Source: Bradyrhizobium sp. 21 | Lineage (GTDB): Bacteria > Pseudomonadota > Alphaproteobacteria > Rhizobiales > Xanthobacteraceae | Reading direction: 5' to 3' | Assembly (NCBI RefSeq): GCF_023073335.1 | Contig: NZ_JADPJG010000006.1 | Span: 62,001 to 126,000, forward strand | Length of the DNA stretch: 64,000 nt | Shown here: positions 19,778 to 29,167 of the stretch, in pieces | How the letters are laid out: the number at the start of each line of letters is the position of its first letter | Position numbering within the stretch: position 1 is the stretch's first letter | Made by a program: the position numbers and the translations under genes | The notes under the pieces: model-generated | Seen by the model: the letters and a program-made list of their open reading frames with translations, nothing else | Databases searched by the model: none | Told to the model about the DNA's origin: nothing

Positions 19778-20020
19778 TTAGAGTTCGACCGAACGAAAGG
19801 CCGACCGCAACTCCTCAACAAGCTCGGGGGCCTCAAGCTGGACCAAGCTGGCCTCGTGCCAGGATAGAAACGACATCAGATAAACTTGAGCCTCAACAAC
19901 TTTCGGTAAAAATTGTTCCGGGCTCACGCTGCGCGCGCTTGCCAGACTCTGTTGAATTCCGCTCAGGGTCAAAAGCTGTCTCGCGCAACATGCCACGACA
20001 GGTCCGCTACGGGCCCACAA
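19778..20020 (-). CDS. Small uncertain ORF, possibly a remnant
   Basis: An 80-codon frame directly upstream of the SnoaL gene (12-base gap). Its C-terminal half (FLPKVVEAQVYLMSFLSWHEASLVQLEAPELVEELRSAF) is helix-like and plausible, while the N-terminal half is not. No convincing ribosome-binding site is visible. I list it with low confidence; it may be the tail of an older gene or a chance frame. Confidence 0.25.
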   Translation of the reverse strand: MWARSGPVVACCARQLLTLSGIQQSLASARSVSPEQFLPKVVEAQVYLMSFLSWHEASLVQLEAPELVEELRSAFRSVEL

Positions 20021-20060
20021 GCGGAACTTCGCGCGACCGCCTTGCTCAAGCCGATGAGAC

Positions 20061-20303
20061 CTAGAAAAGTCCGATCACAAAAATCCAAAAACAATAAGCT
20101 ATTTCATTTCTGATCATCCAACCGCGATATTTTTGCCCTTCTTCATTGAACAACGCTTTGTCCAGTTGCCCGGCGAACTTTCGGAAGAACATCACCCCCT
20201 TGCGTTCGACGCCGGGAGCTGAGTTTCGTAGGGCGTGCACTCCTAGATAGAGCTCAAGTCCGGCGAAGACCGCCGCACCAAAGATCCAGATATAGACTGC
20301 CAT
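20061..20303 (-). CDS. Small membrane protein, hypothetical
   Basis: An 80-residue protein with two hydrophobic segments: IWIFGAAVFAGLELYLGVHAL at the N-terminus and IAYCFWIFVIGLF at the C-terminus, with a basic loop (KGVMFFRKFAGQLDKALFNEEGQKYRGWM) between. AGGGAG lies 8 bases before the ATG. It is probably an inner-membrane protein with both ends on the same side. No family recognised. It sits between the accessory block and lpxB, and nearby DNA is less GC-rich than average. Confidence 0.6.
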   Translation of the reverse strand: MAVYIWIFGAAVFAGLELYLGVHALRNSAPGVERKGVMFFRKFAGQLDKALFNEEGQKYRGWMIRNEIAYCFWIFVIGLF

Positions 20304-20465
20304 CGGATCGGCTCCCTTGCGGTCTCGGATTTACAATGGCCATCAAGCTGCGCAAAGTCTTGGCTTTGATACGCCTCGTCCGCTGTGGATCAAAAGCCGC
20401 CGATCACGCCCAAGGTGGGAGACTTCCGCTTTGCGCTGGTAAGCCGACGTCCATGAGTACATGTC

Positions 20466-21647
20466 CTAGCTTGTTTGCCGGCCCTTGCGCATCGTTGCGA
20501 GCACGATGTCGGCGGCAAGAACGCTCGGCGACTTGTTGCCGGTCGACATGATCTGATCGAGCTGGGCGAACGCTTCGACCTGCCGCTTGCGCAGCGGTGA
20601 GTCCGTCAGCAGCTCCGATAGCGCAGGCGCCAGCCTCTCCGGCGTGCACTCCTCCTGCAGAAACTCCGGAATGACATCCTTGCCGATCACCAGATTGGCG
20701 AGGATCACCGAGGAGACGTTGACGGCGCGGCGCAGGATGAAGGCTTCGATCGCGCTGACGCGATAGGCCGTCACCATCGGAATGCCCGACAGCGCGAGCT
20801 CCAGCGTCACCGTGCCGGACTTTGCCAGCGCGGCATGCGCGATCCGGAAGGCCGCCCGCTTCTCGCTCTCGCCGACCACGATTTGAGGCTTGACCGGCCA
20901 GCTCGCGATCCCTTCGCGGATGGTGGCTTCGAGATGCGGCATGGTCGGCAGCATCAGTTCGAACGCGCGGGTTTCCGCCCGCAATCGGCCGAGCGTCGCG
21001 CCGAACACGCCGAGATGGTGCCTGATCTCGCTGCGGCGGCTGCCGGGCAGCACCAGCAAAACCGGCGGCTCGCCATCGCGGCGTTTCTGCTCCTCCGCGT
21101 TCGGCCGCAGCGAGGGCAATTGCTCGACCAGGGGATGGCCGACATAGCTGCATGGCGGCCCGCCGAGCTTGCGATATTCCTCCGGCTCGAACGGCAACAG
21201 GCCGAGCACGTGATCGACATAGCCGAGCATGGTCCGCGCCCGTCCCGGTCGCCAGGCCCAGAGCTGCGGCGAGACATAGTCGACGACCGGGATCGCAGGA
21301 TTGCGCGCCCGCACCCGGCGGGCGACACGGTGGGTGAAGTCGGGACTGTCGATGATGACGAGCGCGTCGGGCGCGGCCTCCGCTACGGCGTCCACGATCT
21401 CGCGGATCAGCCGCAGGATCTTTGGCAATTGCTGCATCACCGCGGCGAACCCGACGATCGAGAGTTCCTCGATCGGAAACAGCGAGTCCAGCCCCTCACG
21501 CGCCATGGTGCGGCCGCCGACGCCGACGAACTGCACGCCGTCGCCGAGCCGCTGGCGCAGCACCTTCATCAAGGCGCTGCCGAGCCGGTCGCCGGATTCC
21601 TCCGTCGCGATCAGGAATATCTTGCGCTTGGGATCGCGGCCTTGCAT
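20466..21647 (-). CDS. lpxB: Lipid-A-disaccharide synthase
   Basis: LpxB joins UDP-2,3-diacylglucosamine and lipid X to form the lipid A disaccharide at the inner face of the cytoplasmic membrane. The 393-residue GT19 enzyme shows KIFLIATEESGDRLGSALM at the start, VGVGGRTM, IDSPDF, YVSPQLWAWRPGR, and the C-terminal KSGTVTLELAL sugar-nucleotide motif. The ATG overlaps the lpxI stop (TGATG), indicating coupling. It is the last gene of the long minus-strand cluster. Length and motifs are normal. Confidence 0.95.
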   Translation of the reverse strand: MQGRDPKRKIFLIATEESGDRLGSALMKVLRQRLGDGVQFVGVGGRTMAREGLDSLFPIEELSIVGFAAVMQQLPKILRLIREIVDAVAEAAPDALVIIDSPDFTHRVARRVRARNPAIPVVDYVSPQLWAWRPGRARTMLGYVDHVLGLLPFEPEEYRKLGGPPCSYVGHPLVEQLPSLRPNAEEQKRRDGEPPVLLVLPGSRRSEIRHHLGVFGATLGRLRAETRAFELMLPTMPHLEATIREGIASWPVKPQIVVGESEKRAAFRIAHAALAKSGTVTLELALSGIPMVTAYRVSAIEAFILRRAVNVSSVILANLVIGKDVIPEFLQEECTPERLAPALSELLTDSPLRKRQVEAFAQLDQIMSTGNKSPSVLAADIVLATMRKGRQTS

Positions 21648-22528
21648 CACGCCGGCAGGCCGATGACGAAGAGATATTTGGCGTCGGCGAGCGCGATCAT
21701 CGCCTGCGGCTCGGCGGCGATGGTGTTGCCGGCGATGACGGCGATCCCGGCGAGCCCTGCGGCGGCAACGCCCTCGAGGGTGCGCGGACCGATCGTCGGC
21801 AGGTCGAAGCGTAAATCCTGCCCGCTCTTCGGGACCTTCACCAGCACGCCCCGCCCGGTGGCAGCGCGGATCCGGCCCTCTTCGCGCAGGCGCGCCACGC
21901 GCGCGAGCAGCGCGTCGGTGCCCTCGATATCCTCGACGGCCACCACATGGCCGTCGATCACGACCGCAGCCTGGCCGATGTCGAACGGACCGAGCGCGGT
22001 CAGCACCGCGCGGCCACGCTCGATGTCCGTCTTGCCGGTATCGCTCGGCCAGGCGCGGCTGATGCAGCCCTCGGGCATCAAGAGGTCGGGCGCGACATCC
22101 TTGATGCCGACCATGCGAAAGCCGCCCTCCTCAAGAATGCGCCCGACGCCGGACAACAAATGATCGTCGCCACCACGGAAGGCGCGGATGACATTGCCGA
22201 GCAGCCGGAGCGTTGTGAAGTCGACCCGGACCTCCGAGAGCGAAGGCCGGACCAGCGTGCCGATGAAGATCAGGTCGCGGCAACCTTCCTCGCGAAACAG
22301 CCGCATGGCGCGGCCAAGCTGGCCGACCGAAATCCAGCGGTGACGGAATTTCTCCACCCGCGCCGGATCGCAGGCCCCCCGAAGGGGAAACAGCACCGGC
22401 GTAATGCCGCGCGCGGCGAGCGAGTCGGCGACCGCGAACGGCATCGCGCCGCCGCCCGCGACCACGCCGATCGGTGATGGGATCTCCGAAGCCGCCGATG
22501 TCGCGCCCGCGGCCATCTCCGAACTCAC
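21647..22528 (-). CDS. lpxI: UDP-2,3-diacylglucosamine pyrophosphatase LpxI
   Basis: LpxI hydrolyses UDP-diacylglucosamine to lipid X, the fourth step of lipid A synthesis; alphaproteobacteria use it instead of LpxH. The product (about 293 residues) contains PIGVVAGGGAMPFAVADSLAARG at the N-terminus and the conserved C-terminal domain ending GNTIAAEPQAMIALADAKYLFVIGLPA. The GTG at 22528 overlaps the lpxA stop (GTGA); an ATG at 22516 is an alternative. It sits between lpxA and lpxB, as expected for the pathway. Confidence 0.93.
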   Translation of the reverse strand: MSSEMAAGATSAASEIPSPIGVVAGGGAMPFAVADSLAARGITPVLFPLRGACDPARVEKFRHRWISVGQLGRAMRLFREEGCRDLIFIGTLVRPSLSEVRVDFTTLRLLGNVIRAFRGGDDHLLSGVGRILEEGGFRMVGIKDVAPDLLMPEGCISRAWPSDTGKTDIERGRAVLTALGPFDIGQAAVVIDGHVVAVEDIEGTDALLARVARLREEGRIRAATGRGVLVKVPKSGQDLRFDLPTIGPRTLEGVAAAGLAGIAVIAGNTIAAEPQAMIALADAKYLFVIGLPA

Positions 22529-23319
22529 TTCGCGAGGGCGGGAAGACAGAGCGGGCGATGCTTGCCCTTGCCGATGAAGTCGAGGATCTCGGCGATCGCG
22601 GGATCCTCGTCGGCGAGCGGCTGCACCGCCGCGATCCGCTCGGCGAACATGCCGGGACCGTGGAAGAGTTTTTGGTAGAACGCACGCACGGTGGCGAGGC
22701 GCTGCTTGGTGAACTTGCGCCGCTTCATGCCGATCAGATTGAGGCCTTCCAGCGCCGCATATTGGCCGTTGACCAGCCCGAACGGAATGACGTCGTCGCG
22801 CACGCCGCAAACGCCGCCGACCATCACCTGCGGGCCGATGCGGGTGAACTGGTGCACCGCGGACAGACCGCCGATATAGACGGCATCGCCGATCTCGCAG
22901 TGGCCGCCGAGCGTCGCCGAGGTCGCGAAGATCACGTTGTTGCCGACCATGCAGTCATGGCCGACATGGCTGTTGTTCATGAAGTAGCCGCCGCTGCCGA
23001 CGCGTGTCAGGCCGCCACCCTTGATGGTACCGACATTCATCGTCGCGCCTTCGCGGATGGTGCAGCCGGAGCCGATCTCGAGCCTCGTCGGCTCGCCCTT
23101 GTAGCTGAGATCCTGGGGCGCGCCGCCCAGCACTGCGAACGGCGAGATCACGCAGCCTTCACCGACGGAGGTATGGCCGATGACGGTGACCTGTCCGATC
23201 AGCTTGCAATTCGCGCCGATCACGACATGCGGGCCGATGATGCAATAGGGTCCGATCTCGGTGCCCTCGCCGATCGCGGCGCCGTCCGCGACCCGTGCGG
23301 TGGGATCAATCTTGCTCAT
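22525..23319 (-). CDS. lpxA: UDP-N-acetylglucosamine acyltransferase LpxA
   Basis: LpxA adds the 3-hydroxyacyl chain from ACP to UDP-GlcNAc, starting lipid A synthesis in the cytoplasm. The 264-residue protein is a left-handed beta helix built of hexapeptide repeats (IDPTARVADGAAIGEGTEIGPYCIIGPHVVIGANC), includes the catalytic His segment (NNSHVGHDC), and ends with the helical C-terminal domain. The ATG at 23319 is chosen; the TTG before it is in frame. Between it and fabZ lie 259 bases in which I see no gene. Confidence 0.95.
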   Translation of the reverse strand: MSKIDPTARVADGAAIGEGTEIGPYCIIGPHVVIGANCKLIGQVTVIGHTSVGEGCVISPFAVLGGAPQDLSYKGEPTRLEIGSGCTIREGATMNVGTIKGGGLTRVGSGGYFMNNSHVGHDCMVGNNVIFATSATLGGHCEIGDAVYIGGLSAVHQFTRIGPQVMVGGVCGVRDDVIPFGLVNGQYAALEGLNLIGMKRRKFTKQRLATVRAFYQKLFHGPGMFAERIAAVQPLADEDPAIAEILDFIGKGKHRPLCLPALAK

Positions 23320-23578
23320 CAAGCAATCTAACTCATCAAGAAGGTCTGGTTATATGTTGAAGTCATTCGGTTTTCCGGTGGTTAGCGCGACTATGCCCGA
23401 TCTGTCCAGTGACGTATCATATCGACCTGTTTCAAGTGCCGGATGAGGCGATCGCCTGGATGCATCAACGTCTTCATCCAGCGCTTCAGGATGCGCGAAT
23501 GAATTGGGCCCGACGCGGCTCGCATCAGGCTTGGCCGAACCTGCGGGGCGAACGAGCCCGAACGGTGCAGTCCTTCGC

Positions 23579-24040
23579 TTAATCCGTCAGCATCGCCCCG
23601 ACGTCGGCTTCGGCCACGACCTGGCCGTTGACCTTTGCGTCGCCGTGAAACCACCACATGGCCTTGCGGCGGCCGATCGAGCGCATGTGATATTCGATGG
23701 TATCGCCGGGCTGCACGGGCTTGCGGAATTTGCACTTGTCGATGGTGAGGAAATACACCGCACGCGGCTTCTCGGTGCCTTCGACCGACTTGATGCCGAT
23801 CACACCTGCAGTCTGCGCCATTGCCTCGATCATCATGACGCCGGGATAGACCGGTCGATCGGGAAAGTGGCCCTGGAACTGCGGCTCGTTGAAGGTGACG
23901 TTCTTGATACCGATACCGCTGTAATCGGTGCGGATGTTGATCACGCGATCGATCAGCAGCATCGGAAAGCGGTGCGGCAGCGTTTGCAGGATCATGTTGA
24001 TGTCCACAAGCTCGAACCTGACCGGTGCTTCGTCCGTCAC
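23579..24040 (-). CDS. fabZ: 3-hydroxyacyl-ACP dehydratase FabZ
   Basis: FabZ dehydrates 3-hydroxyacyl-ACP in fatty acid synthesis and competes with LpxA/LpxD for hydroxyacyl-ACP. The 153-residue hot-dog protein has [17 protein letters not shown], the catalytic histidine in [20 protein letters not shown], and the acidic partner helix (EAMAQ). The start is a GTG overlapping the lpxD stop (GTGA); a longer frame upstream is only the lpxD 3' end in another frame. The gene order lpxD-fabZ-lpxA is universal in the group. Confidence 0.94.
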   Translation of the reverse strand: MTDEAPVRFELVDINMILQTLPHRFPMLLIDRVINIRTDYSGIGIKNVTFNEPQFQGHFPDRPVYPGVMMIEAMAQTAGVIGIKSVEGTEKPRAVYFLTIDKCKFRKPVQPGDTIEYHMRSIGRRKAMWWFHGDAKVNGQVVAEADVGAMLTD

Positions 24041-25104
24041 TCCCGTTCCTCCTGCTTCGGATCGGCCTTGCTGTCGCGCGCCAAGCGCTCCACCGCCAAA
24101 ATTTCCTTGAACCACTGCCTGGTCGGCTTGGCAAAAAACCCACCCCAGCGTCCGCCCGGGGGAACGTCGTCCTTGACGCCACTCATGGCAGTCACCTGAG
24201 CTCCGTCCCCGATCTTGACGTGGTTGTTGATGCCCACCTTCGCTCCGAGCGCCACGTTGTCGCCGAGGGTCAGGCTGCCCGCGAGGCCGATCTGGGCCGC
24301 CAGCAGGCAGTGCCGGCCGATGGTGACATTGTGGCCGATCTGGACCTGATTGTCGATTTTGGTCCCTTCTCCGATCACGGTGTCGCGCAAGGACCCGCGA
24401 TCAATGGTGGTGCCGGCACCGACCTCCACATTGTTCTGGATCAGCACGCGGCCGGTCTGGGGCACCTTCAGATGGCCCTCGGGGCCGAAGAAGATGAAGC
24501 CGTAGCCGTCCTGGCCGATCGAGCAGCCGGGGTGGATCAGCACGTCGTTGCCGATCAGCGCGCACTGGATGGCCGTGCGGGCGCCGACATTGCAATCCCG
24601 GCCGATCTTGACGCCGGGGCCGATCACCGCGCCGGCGCCGATCACCGTGCCGCTGCCGATCTCCACGTCCGGGCCGATCACGGCCAGGGGATCGACGATC
24701 ACGCCGTCCTCGAGCCGGGCCGTGGGGTCGATGACCGCCGACGGCGCGATGCCGTCATTGCCGACCCAGGATTGCGGCCGGAGCGCGTCGCCGTGCCACT
24801 CCCGCGCGATCCTGACGAAGGCGCGGAACGGCTGCGTCGCCCGCAGCACGGCCACATGCGCGGGCACCCGCGCCTCGAAACGCGGGCTCACCAGGCAGGC
24901 CCCGGCCCTGGTTGCCTTGAGCTCGTCGGCATATTTGAGATTGTCGAAGAACGTCAGATGCATCGGGCCCGCTTCGTCGAGCGAAGCAAGGCCCGTGATG
25001 ATCTGGCCGCCCCTGGCGGGGTCGCCCAGCTCCGCCTTGGTCAGCGTGGCAATGTCGGCCAGCGCTGAGGCAGGTGGCTTTGTGAAGAAGGTCGGCTGCG
25101 CCAT
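24037..25104 (-). CDS. lpxD: UDP-3-O-acylglucosamine N-acyltransferase LpxD
   Basis: LpxD adds the second hydroxyacyl chain to UDP-acyl-glucosamine. The 355-residue protein has the N-terminal uridine-binding domain ([23 protein letters not shown]), then the hexapeptide beta-helix ([28 protein letters not shown]) with QDGYGF and the catalytic His in [17 protein letters not shown], and a C-terminal helix. The gene follows bamA, as in most gram-negatives. Standard length. Confidence 0.95.
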   Translation of the reverse strand: MAQPTFFTKPPASALADIATLTKAELGDPARGGQIITGLASLDEAGPMHLTFFDNLKYADELKATRAGACLVSPRFEARVPAHVAVLRATQPFRAFVRIAREWHGDALRPQSWVGNDGIAPSAVIDPTARLEDGVIVDPLAVIGPDVEIGSGTVIGAGAVIGPGVKIGRDCNVGARTAIQCALIGNDVLIHPGCSIGQDGYGFIFFGPEGHLKVPQTGRVLIQNNVEVGAGTTIDRGSLRDTVIGEGTKIDNQVQIGHNVTIGRHCLLAAQIGLAGSLTLGDNVALGAKVGINNHVKIGDGAQVTAMSGVKDDVPPGGRWGGFFAKPTRQWFKEILAVERLARDSKADPKQEERE

Positions 25105-25189
25105 TCCACCCCGTCGCGGTCCGGCTTCGGCATGAAGCGGTCAGGCCGCATCATGCCTCATCTCATGAATTGAGCACGGGCTTTTTGGA

Positions 25190-25223
25190 ATCCGGCCCTC
25201 GGAGAACTCCCGAGGAGCCGGAT
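25190..25223 (-). repeat. Imperfect hairpin between bamA and lpxD
   Basis: Arms ATCCGGC/GCCGGAT and CCTCGG/CCGAGG with a single bulged base and a 7-base loop. No T tract follows on the transcribed strand, so it is not a classical terminator; it might modulate mRNA stability between the two genes. Confidence 0.4.
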
Positions 25224-25241
25224 CATGCCCTGCTGATCGAA

Positions 25242-27782
25242 TTAGAACGAGGTGCCGCCGCCGAACCGGAACTCTTGCGTGCGGTCATTCTTGCCCTTGG
25301 TGAGCGGCACGGCGTAGTCGAAGCGCAGCGGCCCGAACGGCGAGGCCCAGATCAGACCGACACCGACCGACGAGCGGACGACATTTCCGTTGTCATACAC
25401 CAAGCCGGTACACGTTCCAGGCGTGGCGCTCGGGCGGATCGTCGATGGCGTACAGTTCGAGTTCTGGGGCGTGGTCAACTCGTTGGTCACAGTCCACGTC
25501 GTCGGGCCCTGATAATCATAGAGACCGCCGGCGTCGGCATAGACCGCGCCCTTCAAGCCCACTTCCTTCGGCAGGAACCAGAACGGCATCTGCAATTCGA
25601 GCGAAGCGCCCCAATATTTGGTGCCGCCAAGCGCGTCCTGCGTGCCGTAGGGATTCAAGTCACGCGGACCGATGCCGTTCGGAGCAAAGCCGCGGACCAG
25701 ATTCGGACCCATCTGGAAGTGATCGAGCATGCGCAGATCGCTTCCCATCTTGTTCAGCATGCCGGACTGCAAATGGACGAGACCGACGATGTCCGAGACC
25801 AGCGGAGTGTAGTACTTCGCGTCGATGACGGACTTCAGGTAGGAGACGTCGCCGCCGACGCCGGCGAAGTCCTGCCGGAAGTCGACGAGAAGACCGTCGG
25901 TGGGGTTCTTGTTGTTGTCCAGCGTGTTGTAGGACAGCGTGTAGCCGAGCGCCGAGGTCAGCGTCTTGCCGTTCGCGAGTTCCTTGCGCACCGGCAGCGA
26001 GGCTTCGCCATCGCTGTAGCAGCCGAGACCGTTGGTCGAGCTCAGGTCGATCGCCGGCGTCTGCGACGCGGCAAAGGCCGGGCTCGGGTTGAAGGCCGAC
26101 GAACCGAGGACGTTGTTACAGTTCGCCAGATAGTACGGCAGCGTGATTTCCTGCCGGTAGATCGAGTAGCGCACCTGCAGCGACAGATCTTCACGCAAGG
26201 AGAAACCGAGGCGCGGCGAGAAGCCGAGCGTCTTGGTGCCATACGAGATGTAGCTGTTGGACTTCTGCTCGCGTTGATAGAGGTCGAGGCCCAGCGCGAC
26301 ACGGTAGTCGAGCAGGTAGGGCTCGACGAAGGACAGCGAGTAGCCGCGGGCGTACTGGCCATAGGTCACCGACGCCTTGGCGAACAGGCCGCGACCGAGC
26401 AGGTTGCGCTCCGAGACCGAGACTTCGGCCAGCGCTCCGTCGGTCGTGGAGTAACCGCCCGAGACCGAGAAGTCGCCGGTCGACTTCTCTTCCATGTCGA
26501 CGAGCAGGATCACGCGGTCGCTCGACGAGCCGGGCTCTGTCGTGATCTTCACGCTCTTGAAATAGTCGAGGTTCTTCAAGCGCCGCTCGGCACGGTCGAC
26601 CAGCGCGCGGTTGTAGGCATCGCCCTCGGAGACGTCGAACTCGCGACGGATCACGTAGTCGCGCGTGCGGGTGTTGCCGCGCAGGTTGATGCGCTCGATA
26701 TAGGTACGCGGGCCCTCATCGATGTTGAACACGACCGACACGGTGTGGGCTTCGAAGTTGCGGTCGCCGCCGGGACGGACCACGGCGAAGGCATAACCGC
26801 GGCGCGAGGCCTCGATCTGCATCTCCTCGACCGACTTCTCGACCGATTCGACGTTGTAGAGCGAGCCGACATTGACGCGCGAATAGCTGCGCATCGAGGA
26901 GGGATCGAAGTTCGGAATGCTGGAGCGGAAGTCGATCGCACCGACGCGGTATTGCGAGCCTTCCTCGATCTTGAAGGTGACGTTGAAGCCCTTCTTCTCC
27001 GGATCGTATTCGGTGAGCGCGGCCACGACCTGGACGTCGGCAAAACCGTTCTTGAGATAGAAGCGGCGGATCAGGTCGCGGTCGGCTTCGACGCGATCGG
27101 GATCGTAGATGTCGCTGCTGGCGAGAAAGCTCAGCAGGTTCGATTCGTGCGTCTTGATGACGTCGCGCAGGCGGTAGGACGAATACGCGTTGTTGCCGAC
27201 GAACTCGATCGACTTGACGCCGGTCTTGGAGCCCTCCTCGACCGTGAAAATGAGGTCGACGCGGTTGTTCGGCTGCTCGATCACCTCAGGCGTGACGCGC
27301 ACGTCGTAGCGGCCGGAACGCCGATAGATTTCGGCGATTCGCAGCGTGTCGGACTGCACCATGGCGCGGGAGAAGGTCCCGCGCGCCTTGGACTGGACCT
27401 CGCCCGTCAGCTGCTCGTCCTTGATCTTCTTGTTGCCCTCGAAGGCAATGCGGCCGATCACCGGGTTTTCCACCACGGAGACGACGATCTGGCCACCGGA
27501 GCCGCGGTTGATCCTGACGTCCTGGAACAGGCCGGTCTCGATCAACGCCTTGAGGCCGTCGTCGATGGCGCCTTGATCCAGGCGACCGCCCGGACCCGGC
27601 TTGAAATAGGAGCGGATCGTCTCCACCTCGACGCGTCGATTTCCTTCCACGGAAATCGACTGCACGGTCTGTGCGTGCGCCGACGAAGACACAAAAGCAG
27701 TCCCAACCGGGGCAACCACCGGCGCGCCGAACATGATCAGGGTTGCGAGCAAGCCCCCCCGGAGTCGCAGTCCAAACTTCAT
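25242..27782 (-). CDS. bamA: Outer membrane protein assembly factor BamA
   Basis: BamA inserts beta-barrel proteins into the outer membrane. From the ATG at 27782 (846 residues) there is a signal peptide (MKFGLRLRGGLLATLIMFGA...AHAQ), five POTRA domains (starting VQSISVEGNRRVEVETIRSYF and repeating IAFEGNKKIKD, EFVGNNAYSS, GAIDF, INLRGNTRTRDYVIRREFDV), and a 16-strand barrel with the loop-6 VRGF motif (NLVRGFAPN), ending in the C-terminal Phe (RFGGGTSF). The longer frame upstream lacks protein-like character. It sits between rseP and lpxD, as usual. Confidence 0.96.
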   Translation of the reverse strand: MKFGLRLRGGLLATLIMFGAPVVAPVGTAFVSSSAHAQTVQSISVEGNRRVEVETIRSYFKPGPGGRLDQGAIDDGLKALIETGLFQDVRINRGSGGQIVVSVVENPVIGRIAFEGNKKIKDEQLTGEVQSKARGTFSRAMVQSDTLRIAEIYRRSGRYDVRVTPEVIEQPNNRVDLIFTVEEGSKTGVKSIEFVGNNAYSSYRLRDVIKTHESNLLSFLASSDIYDPDRVEADRDLIRRFYLKNGFADVQVVAALTEYDPEKKGFNVTFKIEEGSQYRVGAIDFRSSIPNFDPSSMRSYSRVNVGSLYNVESVEKSVEEMQIEASRRGYAFAVVRPGGDRNFEAHTVSVVFNIDEGPRTYIERINLRGNTRTRDYVIRREFDVSEGDAYNRALVDRAERRLKNLDYFKSVKITTEPGSSSDRVILLVDMEEKSTGDFSVSGGYSTTDGALAEVSVSERNLLGRGLFAKASVTYGQYARGYSLSFVEPYLLDYRVALGLDLYQREQKSNSYISYGTKTLGFSPRLGFSLREDLSLQVRYSIYRQEITLPYYLANCNNVLGSSAFNPSPAFAASQTPAIDLSSTNGLGCYSDGEASLPVRKELANGKTLTSALGYTLSYNTLDNNKNPTDGLLVDFRQDFAGVGGDVSYLKSVIDAKYYTPLVSDIVGLVHLQSGMLNKMGSDLRMLDHFQMGPNLVRGFAPNGIGPRDLNPYGTQDALGGTKYWGASLELQMPFWFLPKEVGLKGAVYADAGGLYDYQGPTTWTVTNELTTPQNSNCTPSTIRPSATPGTCTGLVYDNGNVVRSSVGVGLIWASPFGPLRFDYAVPLTKGKNDRTQEFRFGGGTSF

Positions 27783-27930
27783 TGCGCAACGCGCCCTTAT
27801 CATTTCCGTACCAGACCCAACCCCAACGCCGGTCTGGAGATTCCCCAAGTTGAGGCCGCTTGTAGCCAATTTCACCGACGCCGCAAACGGCCGAGCGCGC
27901 CGTAATTTCATTTTCATTCCAAGACGTTGC

Positions 27931-27954
27931 CCAAGAGCAACGCCAAGAGCAACG
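27931..27954 (+). repeat. Tandem 12-bp duplication between rseP and bamA
   Basis: CCAAGAGCAACG occurs twice back to back (27931-27942 and 27943-27954), just after the rseP stop in the direction of transcription. Confidence 0.8.
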
Positions 27955-27971
27955 CCACAAAAAAGCCCCTA

Positions 27972-29123
27972 TCAGGAAGCCGCCATCCGCAGGATATCGT
28001 TGTAGGTCGCAAACACCATCAACATCAGCACCAGACCAAGCCCGATTCGGAATCCCATCTCCTGAGTCCGCTCGGACAGGGGCCGGCCGCGGACGACCTC
28101 CGCCGCATAGAACATAAGATGACCGCCATCCAGCAGCGGGATCGGGAACAGGTTCAACAGGCCGATCGACACCGACAGTACCGCGCAAAGATTGATGACG
28201 AACTGGAACCCGGCGCTGGCCGCCTGCCCCGACATCTTCGCAATGCCGAGCACGCCGCTGACCTCGTTGGGATTGCCGTTGCCGACGAACAGCGAGCCCA
28301 GGAACTTGAAGGTGCTGGTGATGATGAACCAGACCTGCTCGACCCCGATCTTCAGCGCTTCGCCGACGCCGACCGGCGAAGTCGAGGCCTCACCGGCCTG
28401 GGATTTGTGCTCGACGCCGAGCACGCCGAGGCGGTGGCTGTTGCCGAACGGGTCCTTGCGCTCCAGCAGTGCCGGCGTCGCGGTCAGCGACACGATGGTG
28501 CCGTCCCGCTTGACCTGGAAGGCAAGCGCCGAACCGGCATTCATCGCAACGATTCGCTGCATGTCCGCAAAGCTCTCGATCGGCTTGCCGTCGATCTGGA
28601 AGACGACGTCGCCGATCTTGAAGCCGGCCGTAGCAGCAGCGCCGTCGGCGACGACGCCGTCGACGCGCGCGATCGTGCTCGGCTTGCCGTAATACAGCGC
28701 CATGCCGGCGAAGATCAGCGCGCCCAGGATGAAATTAGCGATCGGTCCGGCGGCGACGATGGCGGCGCGCGGGCCGACCTTCTTGTGATGGAAGCTGCCG
28801 GCGCGCTCCTCGGCCGTCATGGCCGCGAGCGTCTCGGACGACGGCGTCGATGCCTCACTCTCGTCGCCGAAGAACTTGACATAGCCGCCCAGCGGGATCG
28901 CCGAGATCTTCCAGCGGGTGCCATGGCGGTCGTTGAAACCGACCAGCTCAGGTCCGAAGCCGAGCGAAAAAGTTAACACGCGGACGCCCGCCCAGCGCGC
29001 GACCAGGAAATGGCCGAGCTCATGGAAGAACACCACGATCGTCAGGACGAACAGGAAGGGGACCGCGTAACCGAGGAGCCCATGGCTCAACGTATTGAAA
29101 CTATGGACGAAAAAGTCGATCAT
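27972..29123 (-). CDS. rseP: Site-2 protease RseP (MmpA)
   Basis: An intramembrane zinc metalloprotease of 383 residues that cuts anti-sigma factors or other membrane proteins. Visible: HELGHFLVARW zinc motif in the first span, a PDZ domain (about 115-215, GFKIGDVVFQIDGKPIESFADMQ), a fixed GG-rich beta hairpin (IPLGGYVKF), and the second metal motif LFPIPLLDGGHLM. In alphaproteobacteria the homologue MmpA processes PodJ. The neighbours dxr and bamA match the conserved cluster. Confidence 0.94.
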   Translation of the reverse strand: MIDFFVHSFNTLSHGLLGYAVPFLFVLTIVVFFHELGHFLVARWAGVRVLTFSLGFGPELVGFNDRHGTRWKISAIPLGGYVKFFGDESEASTPSSETLAAMTAEERAGSFHHKKVGPRAAIVAAGPIANFILGALIFAGMALYYGKPSTIARVDGVVADGAAATAGFKIGDVVFQIDGKPIESFADMQRIVAMNAGSALAFQVKRDGTIVSLTATPALLERKDPFGNSHRLGVLGVEHKSQAGEASTSPVGVGEALKIGVEQVWFIITSTFKFLGSLFVGNGNPNEVSGVLGIAKMSGQAASAGFQFVINLCAVLSVSIGLLNLFPIPLLDGGHLMFYAAEVVRGRPLSERTQEMGFRIGLGLVLMLMVFATYNDILRMAAS

Positions 29124-29167
29124 CGAATTCCCTCATCCAGCGCCGCAAGGCCCTGGCCCCGAACCAT

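Noticed and set aside
19301..20460. Possible genomic island border with integrase or tRNA
   Set aside because: GC looks lower, but I find no integrase, tRNA or direct attachment repeats.
25170..27905. 911-codon frame on the plus strand opposite bamA
   Set aside because: bamA on the other strand has clear POTRA and barrel motifs; the long frame results from the codon bias of GC-rich DNA and has no recognisable family.
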